Origin: an archaeon
Lineage (GTDB): Archaea; Asgardarchaeota; Hermodarchaeia; Hermodarchaeales; Hermodarchaeaceae
Length of the DNA: 16,030 nt
Assembly (NCBI GenBank): GCA_016550485.1
Contig: JABXGV010000011.1
Location: 1 to 16,030, forward strand
Direction: 5' to 3'
This document shows, piece after piece, positions 6,196 through 13,932 of the stretch. The notes under the pieces are model-generated. The model saw nothing but the letters and a program-made list of their open reading frames with translations, had not been told where the DNA came from and made no database searches. Positions within the stretch are counted from its first letter, which is position 1; each line of letters opens with the position of its first letter. The position numbers and the translations under genes are program-made.

Positions 6196-7482
6196 TCAGG
6201 CACCATATTTTGGTGTGCGACTGATATAGTTCATGAGGATTGGCATCAAATCCTTTCCCACTAGATGGCCAAGCCCTCCATTAGCGCAGGCGCGTTCGGA
6301 GAACTGTGTAACATGATCGTGGCGGACTCTGGGTCCGTTGATGAGGAGCGGGACAGGGTCGCCCGTATGTTGTCCATTCAGGCTTGATGTGCTGTGATCT
6401 GCCGTGAGAGCGATGAAGGTGTTATCTTTGTCAACATGCTTTTGCAGTGTCGATAGAAGATGGTCGAGTTTCTCGATCATCTCGATTTTCTTTTGCGGAT
6501 TTTTATCATGGGCAGCGCTGTCGGCAGGTTTGAAATGAAGAAATACAAAGTCGTGTTTGCTCAGCGTCTTTGCAGCAGCCTTAGCCTTTGCCACCTCGTC
6601 GGTATCATAGCGTGCGGTGGCACCACGAACCGAGAGGATATCCATTCCTACGCTTCGTGCTACGCCCTTGTAGAGGGCGCCCCCTGCGACGCAGGCTGCT
6701 CTAATTCCGTAAAGGTCGTGGAGAGAGGGAATCTCGGGGAGGGTGCCTGCTCCTCGTAGTAGCACGATATTCGCTTCCGGTAGGCCTGCTTGGCGGCGTT
6801 CAGCGTTTAGTGGGCTAGCTGAGAGAATCCTGTAGAATGCCCGGGTTAACTCGTTCACAAGGGAGGCAGTATATTGCGCGGCTTCTGAGGTGTCAAGGGG
6901 TTTTGATTCTTGCACATCAAGGCTTTGCTCGTGGGGATCGGTGTCACTGATTTGTCGAGAAAGGTTGCGGCCGCGTAGCACAACTGCGCATCGATGTTCT
7001 ACCGTGTGCTTTACTACTACCTCAATGTCAGGTGAGCTGGGAAGAGAGAGCCCATCTATGAGTTTGACGAGCTTTGCTCCTTCAGGGACCCGGCGGCCAG
7101 CTCGACGGTCTAGTACCCTGCACCCCTGACCAGTTGTGCATTGTACGGTAGCAAAATTGCCGCGAAACGCGATGTCAGTGGGGTGGAGGCGCATTCCTGC
7201 CCCCAAGGCTTCGAAGGGGCCACGTCCGGTGTAGCAGCTGCTAGAGTCATAGCCTAGAAGGGCTAAGTGGCCTGTGTCGCTGCCAGGCGGAATACCGGGA
7301 GCAATAACGTGTATCAGCCCTGTCGCCCCCTCAGCTGCCAGTTGATCAAGCGTTGGCGTCTGTGCCGCCTCCAAGGGAGTTTTTCCCCTCAGACTAGGGA
7401 TCGGGTGGTCGCCTAGTCCATCGCAGACCACAAGCACAGCTTTCAGCGAATCTGGAATCGAGCGAGACAAAGTGAATCCCAA
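6196..7482 (-). CDS. apgM: 2,3-bisphosphoglycerate-independent phosphoglycerate mutase, archaeal type
   Basis: A 428-residue enzyme of the alkaline phosphatase superfamily that interconverts 3-phosphoglycerate and 2-phosphoglycerate in cytoplasmic glycolysis and gluconeogenesis. Key features are visible in order: metal-site VVCDGLGDHP (D21), the phosphate-accepting serine in PPGSDTGHLALLGYD (S68), RGNFATV (about 107-113), metal-binding PADSAAHD (D321, H325), TADHSTSS (D362, H363) and GQHTGDPVPLL (H372). Length matches archaeal members (about 400-430). Most homologues begin just before the KAVLVVCDGLGD stretch; no ATG exists there, so the start is TTG 7482, or TTG at codon 5 (7470), which has GGGA six bases upstream. 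A TATA-like box is 26 bases before 7482, suggesting a leaderless or very short leader transcript. It stands as a single gene. Confidence 0.93.
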   Translation of the reverse strand: MGFTLSRSIPDSLKAVLVVCDGLGDHPIPSLRGKTPLEAAQTPTLDQLAAEGATGLIHVIAPGIPPGSDTGHLALLGYDSSSCYTGRGPFEALGAGMRLHPTDIAFRGNFATVQCTTGQGCRVLDRRAGRRVPEGAKLVKLIDGLSLPSSPDIEVVVKHTVEHRCAVVLRGRNLSRQISDTDPHEQSLDVQESKPLDTSEAAQYTASLVNELTRAFYRILSASPLNAERRQAGLPEANIVLLRGAGTLPEIPSLHDLYGIRAACVAGGALYKGVARSVGMDILSVRGATARYDTDEVAKAKAAAKTLSKHDFVFLHFKPADSAAHDKNPQKKIEMIEKLDHLLSTLQKHVDKDNTFIALTADHSTSSLNGQHTGDPVPLLINGPRVRHDHVTQFSERACANGGLGHLVGKDLMPILMNYISRTPKYGA

Positions 7483-7496
7483 CCACTCAAACAGTA

Positions 7497-7520
7497 CTAC
7501 ACTGTCTTAAAACTGTGTAG
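7497..7520 (-). promoter_or_regulatory. Palindrome-flanked TATA box of apgM
   Basis: On the minus strand CTACACAGT (7520-7512) and ACTGTGTAG-like ACAGTGTAG (7505-7497) form an imperfect inverted repeat, 8 of 9 positions pairing. Its centre holds TTTTAAG (7512-7506), a TATA-like box centred 26 bases from the TTG start at 7482. A dimeric repressor bound here would block TBP access. The distance fits transcription beginning at or close to the start codon. Confidence 0.45.
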
Positions 7521-7570
7521 ACCGAAACACCAAAAAACAGGAAAACGAACCTCTTCCCACAACTCGCCAA

Positions 7571-7645
7571 GCCGAGGTGGCGGAGTGGCCACGCGTCAGC
7601 CTGCAGAGCTGATTTATGTGGGTTCAAATCCCACCCTCGGCTCCA
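7571..7645 (+). tRNA. tRNA-Cys (anticodon GCA)
   Basis: A complete cloverleaf: acceptor stem GCCGAGG pairs with CCTCGGC (7635-7641), D-stem GCG/CGC, anticodon stem TCAGC/GCTGA around loop CTGCAGA with anticodon GCA at 7603-7605, five-base variable loop, T-arm GTGGG-TTCAAAT-CCCAC. The discriminator base is U (7642), the usual identity base for tRNA-Cys, and the CCA end is encoded at 7643-7645. No intron. A TTTT run follows at once. The cognate cysteinyl-tRNA synthetase gene starts about 7.3 kb downstream on the same strand. Confidence 0.97.
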
Positions 7646-7657
7646 TTTTCTCTCCTT
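7646..7657 (+). terminator. T-rich terminator after tRNA-Cys
   Basis: TTTTCTCTCCTT follows the encoded CCA directly. Archaeal RNA polymerase ends transcripts at T-rich tracts, so this is the likely tRNA terminator. Confidence 0.5.
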
Positions 7658-7709
7658 CCTAGATGCCCTGTCCTGTCGCTTTTCCTAACTAGCTTTGTGT
7701 GGTGTGGGT

Positions 7710-10700
7710 TCATTCTGAATCTGTTTCCCCATCTTCAGAGTGGGATTCTGTGGAAGGTTGGGGTCCACCGTTTTCCGGGGTTTCCTCCTCTGACTGCTGT
7801 TCTGGTGGGGTAGGCTCTGGTGTTGGAGGGGCAGGCAGTAGAACCTCATCGGGTGCGGTATCAGTTGCTGGTGTGTCAGGGAAGGGTAGCTCTCTTGAGA
7901 TGGAGGGGGTGATTTCCCAAGGAATAAGGAGGCTTTTTTGGCGTAGGACAAAAAGTGCCATGAAGACCTCTAGCTTGTCCTCTTTTGCAGCAGCCATGTA
8001 GGTGTCAGCTATTTGTCCTAAGAAGAGGTATTCGCGGTCTTTGGTGAGTTCCTTTGCGATTTTGTAAAGGCGGTTTTCAAGGTCAGAAAGGGAGACGCCG
8101 CGGGAACGTCTGGGCGCGACGCGGTGGGGGAGTCGAAGGGATACGATGAAGATTTCTTCGACTAGGTGGCTTGCGCTGTTGAAGTAATCGATGCGTCCTG
8201 TCCAGTGGTCAAAGTAGCCTCGGTATTGTTCTTCGAATTTGGTAGTGAAGACTTCTAGGCGGTCTCGGAGTTGGGGACTGGGATCGCCGCTGAGAACGAG
8301 GGCAGTTCGTACGAACTTTCCGTCATGTAGGAGGATTTTGAATCCTTGGTAAGTGATGTCCCGAAGCTCAGATGCTGCCTGGCCCTTTTCGACAAGGTCA
8401 CTACTCTGCCCTAGGTCAACACCAAAGGTGGAGATGGCTTGGAGGAAGCCGGCCATGAGCGTGGCGTCCATAGTCTCGTCGACGAAGGGCTCGAAGATGC
8501 AGACCCCACTGTCCTTGTGGACAACTAGAAGTCGTGAGAGATTTGCCACATCGCTAAAGGCGTCGGAGATTGATTGCAGACGTTTGCGGCGGTCCTGGCG
8601 CCGGGGTAAAACAACAAACTGTCTGTACCCAATGACACTGCCTATTGCGACCGCAGCTACCAATCCAAGCCACGGCAGGTAGCCTACAAATATGGTGAAG
8701 GGATGTACCACTGTAACACTAGCAGAGATTCCCTCGCTTTCCTCAAGGATTTGGCGGCTGAGACCAGCATACTCCTCAGATCCTTCGATAGTGACGTAGA
8801 ATTCATAAACTGCCTCGCGATCAAGGGTAAACGAATAGACGAAATGACCGTTGATATCTAGGTACACTGTTACTGGTTCAAGGTTCCCCGCAGTTGTCTC
8901 TATCTCTAAAAGCACCCTTGTACCTTCAGGGAGAGGATTGCTCCCTTGCCTTGTGCTGCTACTTTCGCCTTCAAAGAAGAACCATGCCTCCAACTGTACC
9001 ACTGTACCATAATTAGGAGGTGGTTGACTACTGATTACTATACGGTGTCCAATTGTATTCTTCGGGAGTATAGTCAAAGTAACGTAGTTTTCAGATGAAA
9101 TGTAGTCGCTGGCATTGGAACGTATCGGTATTCTGTACGTCCCACAGGGAATTGTTGAGGTGTCGAGTAATGAAATTTCGTAAAGCCCGATGCCTGGAGT
9201 AGCTAGCTCCATCGTGATATTCCCTAGTACTGGGAATTCAGCTATAACAGTGCCATGACTGAAATCTTCAAGGGTGAAATTGTCCCGGAGTATGACACGC
9301 AAGGGAACCGCGTACGTCCAATTGGCATACAACTGGATGTCTTGATACTCTGGCAAAATATCGAGATGACAGTGACGAGCCATCGGTTGGAAGTAAAGCG
9401 GCTCCGACCAAGCCATGTCATAGCCATACTTGTTGACCTGCACTCGAATGTATGGTTCATCCCCCACATGGAAGGCAATGCCTTGAATTGGAGTAGTGTC
9501 AATAGTGATATTGTAATAACCAAGTGTACCAGGTATCCCTGTTTCTACAAAGACATCAATCGAGTCTAGAATCTTTGTATAGCCGCCCCAGTAGAGTATC
9601 GGTGTGAGAACCACCGAAGGCATTGGTTCACCCGTTTCATCGGTCACTCTGATGGTAAATTGTCTGCTAGTGTCATTGATGTATGGATTAGGTAGTGCAA
9701 GCCAGCGTGTGTCAATAGCATCATAAGTACATCCGCACCCTTCAAGAAAACCAGGTAACAGTGGAACTGAAATCACTACGAAACTTCTCGAATAGTTCTG
9801 TCCGACATAGGGCAGTTGTACAAATACTAGTGTGATGTTATGCCGCACATCCACTTGGGATTCATTGACAAACACTTCGATGAAATATTTACCATCACCG
9901 CGGTTTGTGTTTTTCCAAGTCTCCCACGGCGCGTGAGCTGTGTCATTGATTACTGAGACAGTTGCAGCGTCGAGCGGGGCCCAATCATGAGTTCTATAGG
10001 ATACCTGAAACTGAAGCGTGTCAGTGCGTGTTAACTCTTCGCCAGGTTTGGGTGTTTCCACTAGCACTTCGAAGCGCGTCATAGGATGTACTATAAGAGT
10101 TGTACTGTTCATTCCTGCTGCAGTTCCGTTGGTCCATGCAACTTCAATCGTATAAGGCGCTGCCACTAGAGCTTCCTGCACAGACGACCAAATCACCCAC
10201 TCGAACTCCCCAACACCGGGAGCTGTGGGGGCTGAGATGCTATCAGTGTAGTTCTTTGTATACGCAGGGTCGTAGATGAAAAGAAAGGCTTCACCTGTGG
10301 TGATACCGGTTCCATCCCCCTCTCGAATGTATCCTAGAGCGGACACCGTATCTGTGGCATTAGCTTCGGTGATGACATTTGCATCTAGATCCCTTATTTC
10401 CACATCTTCAATATGGTTCAATGCGGTACAGAATATACTCCAATCACCATCACTGACTGAACGGATGTATACATAATTCCGTCCGCCAATTGATAGTAAC
10501 GACCAAGCGGTATGGTTCATACCATTATGAGTGACGTTATGAACCGTCCACGATCCCTCAACACTAACATTGATAATTCGATCCAATGCTGAAAGAGGAT
10601 AGTTCACATTTAAGGTGATATTCCAGGTGGTGTATAGTCTATCCGCCCAAACTTGGAAAGTTGTGTTTGCATCTATCGCCTTCATGAACCAGCCCTGCCA

Positions 10701-11777
10701 GCTCACATTATAGATTAGACGAGACCAACACGCATCCACATCATAGTATCGGATACCCCCTCCGGACAAGTCGATTGGAGGAGTGGGGTCATTTTCCCAC
10801 CATCCCTGACCAGGTAATGTACCGTCCTCAATAGGAAAGGCGTTGACCACCAAGTTGACATCAGTAGGATAAGGCGATACCTCTTCTGGAACGAGTTCCA
10901 CCATGAGTAGGTAATCTTCTTGCATATACGTCAAAGACCAATCCATGTAGGCATCTCCTTCGTCATCATAGTCTGTTGGATAGCCAAATAGATCAGTATC
11001 ATCCATTGCGATTACATACAGATGCTGAAATGGTGTGACCCTCCAAATCGCCGTAAAAAATGTATTATTGTAGGTTGAGGTTGGATCCAAGATCGTCGAG
11101 GATGCATCTACGTCAAACCAAACCCAAGCTGGACCAGATAGTGTAGCGACGGTGGTTTGAGCCGTAGCAACTACAGGGGCTGAGACATTCGGTCGGGCGT
11201 AGGGGTACACCCCTGGTTCTGCGGCATACACAGCATACTGGAATGTTCCTCCGGATCCATCTTCAAGACCCATCCAGAATCCGTCAAGTCGAGCCCGACA
11301 AGTACCATTAATCTGGAAGCCCATAAACACAGGCTCGTTCAGGCCAAGATCCCAGTAATAAGGAGTATAATCGTCTTCAATGATGGCAGTGATGTTTTGT
11401 GCTTCAATACGCGTGAAGTTGAGTTCTTCACGATATAAGTAACCATCATCTGCGAGTATTTGTACATCTGAACTCAAGTTATGGTTATTGAAGGTTTGTG
11501 TGAGGTTCCATCCGAGTTCTACTGAACGGAAAGCACCAGTGGTATTAAGGGTGAGAAGAGGAGCAGGTGGTGGTACCGATCGAGCATCGTCGCCAGGAGC
11601 CGCGGTAGAGGCTAGTGGACCCTGGGAAGACGGCTCAGGCACAGGATTTGGTATATGGGGTATCTGGCTAGATGCAAGGGTACTTGGAAAAATCCCATTA
11701 CTAGCCCTAAATGGAGGGAGAGAAGAGAAGAATAGTATGCCCAGTATGACGAGGGAATAGATTTCTTTTCGCTGCAA
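7710..11777 (-). CDS. Giant surface protein: signal peptide, beta-rich ectodomain, one TM helix, longin-like cytoplasmic domain
   Basis: About 1355 residues. A signal peptide (roughly 6-26, VILGILFFSSLPP) is followed by a low-complexity Pro/Ser linker (30-75) and an ectodomain of about 950 residues rich in aromatic strands and Asn-X-Ser/Thr sequons. Several ectodomain stretches resemble Ig-like or carboxypeptidase-regulatory beta-sandwiches (for example VTDETGEPMPSVVLTP near 712-727). One transmembrane helix (about 1028-1053) is followed by a basic PRRQDRRKR stop. The cytoplasmic part has a strand-strand-helix-strand-strand-helix pattern at about 1080-1207 (LLVVHKDSGVCIF, then GFKILLHDGKF, then TALVLSGDPSPQLRDRL) resembling longin/roadblock-type folds, then a helical region (1222-1290) and an acidic Pro/Glu tail. 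The start is TTG 11777 with AAGGTGG five bases upstream; the GTG at 11786 is part of that site. Ligand and partners are unknown; the longin call is inference. Confidence 0.85.
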   Translation of the reverse strand: MQRKEIYSLVILGILFFSSLPPFRASNGIFPSTLASSQIPHIPNPVPEPSSQGPLASTAAPGDDARSVPPPAPLLTLNTTGAFRSVELGWNLTQTFNNHNLSSDVQILADDGYLYREELNFTRIEAQNITAIIEDDYTPYYWDLGLNEPVFMGFQINGTCRARLDGFWMGLEDGSGGTFQYAVYAAEPGVYPYARPNVSAPVVATAQTTVATLSGPAWVWFDVDASSTILDPTSTYNNTFFTAIWRVTPFQHLYVIAMDDTDLFGYPTDYDDEGDAYMDWSLTYMQEDYLLMVELVPEEVSPYPTDVNLVVNAFPIEDGTLPGQGWWENDPTPPIDLSGGGIRYYDVDACWSRLIYNVSWQGWFMKAIDANTTFQVWADRLYTTWNITLNVNYPLSALDRIINVSVEGSWTVHNVTHNGMNHTAWSLLSIGGRNYVYIRSVSDGDWSIFCTALNHIEDVEIRDLDANVITEANATDTVSALGYIREGDGTGITTGEAFLFIYDPAYTKNYTDSISAPTAPGVGEFEWVIWSSVQEALVAAPYTIEVAWTNGTAAGMNSTTLIVHPMTRFEVLVETPKPGEELTRTDTLQFQVSYRTHDWAPLDAATVSVINDTAHAPWETWKNTNRGDGKYFIEVFVNESQVDVRHNITLVFVQLPYVGQNYSRSFVVISVPLLPGFLEGCGCTYDAIDTRWLALPNPYINDTSRQFTIRVTDETGEPMPSVVLTPILYWGGYTKILDSIDVFVETGIPGTLGYYNITIDTTPIQGIAFHVGDEPYIRVQVNKYGYDMAWSEPLYFQPMARHCHLDILPEYQDIQLYANWTYAVPLRVILRDNFTLEDFSHGTVIAEFPVLGNITMELATPGIGLYEISLLDTSTIPCGTYRIPIRSNASDYISSENYVTLTILPKNTIGHRIVISSQPPPNYGTVVQLEAWFFFEGESSSTRQGSNPLPEGTRVLLEIETTAGNLEPVTVYLDINGHFVYSFTLDREAVYEFYVTIEGSEEYAGLSRQILEESEGISASVTVVHPFTIFVGYLPWLGLVAAVAIGSVIGYRQFVVLPRRQDRRKRLQSISDAFSDVANLSRLLVVHKDSGVCIFEPFVDETMDATLMAGFLQAISTFGVDLGQSSDLVEKGQAASELRDITYQGFKILLHDGKFVRTALVLSGDPSPQLRDRLEVFTTKFEEQYRGYFDHWTGRIDYFNSASHLVEEIFIVSLRLPHRVAPRRSRGVSLSDLENRLYKIAKELTKDREYLFLGQIADTYMAAAKEDKLEVFMALFVLRQKSLLIPWEITPSISRELPFPDTPATDTAPDEVLLPAPPTPEPTPPEQQSEEETPENGGPQPSTESHSEDGETDSE

Positions 11778-11843
11778 TATTTCCACCTTAACTTGTTAGG
11801 TTATGGTATCTTGAAGTCGCGTAATAGAGCCCTAATACTCCTA

Positions 11844-11854
11844 GATTATATATG
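11844..11854. promoter_or_regulatory. TATA-like element between divergent surface-protein and flavin-reductase genes
   Basis: GATTATATATG is AT-rich and nearly symmetric, so it can act as a TATA box in either direction. Leftwards it predicts a start near 11823 and a leader of about 45 bases for the surface protein; rightwards it predicts a leader of about 75 bases for the flavin reductase gene. Position-based prediction only. Confidence 0.35.
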
Positions 11855-11947
11855 TCGTCTTGGGAAACCTCTTCTTAAGCATTTGCTCAATTAGAAATCA
11901 AATGACCACTCAGAATTAGTTCAGTGTATCGATTCGGAGGAATGATT

Positions 11948-12550
11948 GTGCAGAGTTTTTACGCCTTTGTGTCTAAGCGGCGGAGTATCCGAGAGTATCG
12001 TGATGAGCCAGTGTCCCGTGACTGCATCGAGAGGATTATTCAAGCAGGGACTTGGGCGCCTTCAGCGCATGACGCTCAGCCTTGGCGGTTCGTCGTGCTT
12101 GAGATCCCAGCAGCAAAACGGAAACTTGCTGAAGCGATGGCTGCAGCGTATCGGCGCGACTTGGAACAGGACGGTGTTTCGTCCCATGAGGTAGAGGAGA
12201 TCGTGGCAGAGTCGATTGAACGCTTTGCAGGTGCGCCAATATTGGTGTTGGTGTGTTTGACGATGGAGGCTATGGAGGTGTATCCTGATGAAGCGCGGCA
12301 ACAGGCGGAGCATGTGATGGGTGTTCAGAGTGTGGCGGCTGCCATACAGAACATGCTTCTAGCAATCCATGCGGAGGGGTTGGGTGCCTGTTGGTGTTGT
12401 GCACCCCTCTTCTGCCCTGAGACCGTGAGGGCGGCACTAGAGCTGCCTTCATCCTATGAACCCCAGGCCCTCATCACACTCGGCTACTCCGCAGAGACTC
12501 CAACGCCCTCTGAGCGCAGGCTTGATTCCGAGAGTCTCCGATACAAATAG
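11948..12550 (+). CDS. Nitroreductase-fold FMN protein resembling the FbiB C-terminal (dehydro-F420 reductase) domain
   Basis: A 200-residue nitroreductase-superfamily protein. Visible features are the FMN-phosphate region KRRSIREYRDEPV (10-22), WAPSAHDAQPWRFV (36-49), YPDEARQQAEHVM (112-124) and GLGACWCCAPLF (144-155). From memory, the order and wording of these segments, including DLEQDG followed by YPDEAR and AEH, match the C-terminal half of mycobacterial FbiB, which binds FMN and reduces dehydro-F420-0; ordinary nitroreductases match less well. CofD, from the same pathway, lies two genes downstream. The start is GTG 11948, with GGAGG (11936-11940) seven bases upstream; ATG 11942 is too close to that site. 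It is a stand-alone domain without the ligase half seen in actinobacterial FbiB. Superfamily certain; F420 role inferred from similarity and context. Confidence 0.85.
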   Translation: MQSFYAFVSKRRSIREYRDEPVSRDCIERIIQAGTWAPSAHDAQPWRFVVLEIPAAKRKLAEAMAAAYRRDLEQDGVSSHEVEEIVAESIERFAGAPILVLVCLTMEAMEVYPDEARQQAEHVMGVQSVAAAIQNMLLAIHAEGLGACWCCAPLFCPETVRAALELPSSYEPQALITLGYSAETPTPSERRLDSESLRYK

Positions 12551-12573
12551 TTAACACTGTGAACTGTGCTTAA

Positions 12574-12599
12574 TTTTTCCTTGCCTAAACCTTTTATGG
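12574..12599 (+). promoter_or_regulatory. T-run terminator and TATA-like box between flavin reductase and LuxE-like genes
   Basis: A TTTTT run (12574-12578) soon after the flavin-reductase stop could end its transcript. Slightly downstream CCTTTTATGG (12590-12599) resembles a TATA box about 50 bases before the TTG start of the LuxE-like gene. The pair suggests that gene can be transcribed separately from the one before it. Confidence 0.35.
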
Positions 12600-12643
12600 A
12601 AGCCAGCTAAACCTCCTCGTTATACCAACGGACGGGAAACCAC

Positions 12644-13870
12644 TTGTCACCAAGGCGACGAGAATACCCAAAGGACCGAACAAGCTATTACAGCAAGCAC
12701 TTCTTCAAAGACCTAGAGAAAGAAGTGGCGGCGACGGCGCGCGAGTGCGAGATGTATGGGGATCTTTGCAAGGGCCAGAGATATGACTTTCAGGAACCAA
12801 TCACTCACAAGAACCTGCACACGGTGCCTTTTATTCCTACCCAGTTCTTCAAGGTCTCACTAGAGCAGTATTTTGCATTGCTCAGGGTTCCACGGGAACA
12901 AATTGTATCATATCATGTCTCGAGCAGTACTAGCGAGGACCCTAGCGTTGTGGGACGAACGGCAAGTGATATTACGCAGATAAAGGAGAACTGGGTGACG
13001 GCATGGCGCAAGTTCCTTAACCTTGAGAAAACGGACTATTGCCTTAATTTTGCTCCCGGTCACATTGCAATGAAAGCTGTTGCCAGACGATCTGGTGCGG
13101 AAGTCAAGGGGCGCAGGCTCTATGTAGACTTCATAAACGCGATTATGGACCCCTACGTAGCAGTCGAATATACCGTGAAACTTCGATTCTGGAAAACGAT
13201 AGCACAAGTGTTTCGATTTCGGATTAAGGCAGTCGCGGAAATCTGTAAAAAAACTGTACTCAAAATGCTTCGACGCCGTAAGGGAACAGAGTGTCTAATA
13301 CTTGGTGGTAACCCACTCCTTATGAATCGGCTTCTTACAACCGAGTTTAAAGGCGAAGAACATCCACTCGGCGAATACGGCTGGGTAGGCACGGGTGGTG
13401 GAGGATGGGATGGTGTAAAGGCTCAGATCAAGATGGAGCCATTGGGCAAGCCTGAGTTTATGGAGACCATCCAGCGAATCTTTCACATTCCCATGGAACA
13501 CTTTCGAGATAACTACACCTTCACTGAAACGCCAAGCGCCTTCCTTGGGCACTGGTCGAAGAAACATGAAGACATTGTGATGCATGTACCACCGACCAGC
13601 AAGATTGTAGTGCGTCACCAAAAAACGCTGGAACCTGTTAAACCGGGAGCGGAGGGCTTGCTTGAGGTTCTTACACCGTATGGGGTTCAGGGTGCAGCAT
13701 GTACGGCAGTTCTTGTGGATGATATAGTCAAGTTCTTGGGTGATAACCGGTCCACTTGTCCCGAGTGTGGGCATGAAGGGGCCACCTTTATCATCAAGGG
13801 GCGCCAGAAAGGCGCGCCAGGCCGTTCGTGTTCGTCAATTGTTAGTTGGATGGAAGAGTACCAAGACTAG
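12644..13870 (+). CDS. LuxE-like acyl-protein synthetase (adenylating enzyme family)
   Basis: A 408-residue protein resembling LuxE, the fatty-acid:protein ligase of bacterial luciferase systems that activates an acid with ATP and carries the acyl group on a cysteine. Matching segments are FIPTQFFK (63-70), a Ser/Thr-rich nucleotide loop SSSTSEDPS (93-101), TGGGGWDGVKAQIK (250-263), HVPPTSKIVVRHQKTLEPV (314-332), VLVDDIVKF (356-364) and a C-terminal GRQKGAPGRSC (386-396). By recall of LuxE, C396 lines up with the known acylation cysteine. A CPECG pair (372-376) may bind zinc. No LuxC reductase is in the window. The start is TTG 12644 with GGGA about eight bases upstream. It lies between the FbiB-like gene and cofD; the substrate is unknown. 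More distant relatives are phenylacetate-CoA ligase and F390 synthetase. Confidence 0.8.
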   Translation: MSPRRREYPKDRTSYYSKHFFKDLEKEVAATARECEMYGDLCKGQRYDFQEPITHKNLHTVPFIPTQFFKVSLEQYFALLRVPREQIVSYHVSSSTSEDPSVVGRTASDITQIKENWVTAWRKFLNLEKTDYCLNFAPGHIAMKAVARRSGAEVKGRRLYVDFINAIMDPYVAVEYTVKLRFWKTIAQVFRFRIKAVAEICKKTVLKMLRRRKGTECLILGGNPLLMNRLLTTEFKGEEHPLGEYGWVGTGGGGWDGVKAQIKMEPLGKPEFMETIQRIFHIPMEHFRDNYTFTETPSAFLGHWSKKHEDIVMHVPPTSKIVVRHQKTLEPVKPGAEGLLEVLTPYGVQGAACTAVLVDDIVKFLGDNRSTCPECGHEGATFIIKGRQKGAPGRSCSSIVSWMEEYQD

Positions 13871-13872
13871 CC

Positions 13873-13906
13873 TGCTGTTCTGGAAACAGCAAAGCCGCAA
13901 ATCTTT
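13873..13906 (+). terminator. Hairpin and T-run after the LuxE-like gene
   Basis: TGCTGTT (13873-13879) pairs perfectly with AACAGCA (13885-13891) over a five-base loop, two bases after the TAG stop. A TCTTTT stretch follows at 13902-13906. This may end or process the transcript before cofD, though archaeal termination does not need a hairpin. Confidence 0.4.
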
Positions 13907-13932
13907 TCACCACTGTGGCGTAGAGTGATTCC

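Noticed and set aside
7571..7645. tRNA as an integration site for a mobile element
   Set aside because: No integrase gene and no repeated copy of the tRNA 3' end were seen in the window.
12644..13870. Annotation as phenylacetate-CoA ligase or F390 synthetase
   Set aside because: Segments FIPTQFFK, the GGGW loop and the C-terminal cysteine fit LuxE better; the longer ligases have a different core motif set and size.
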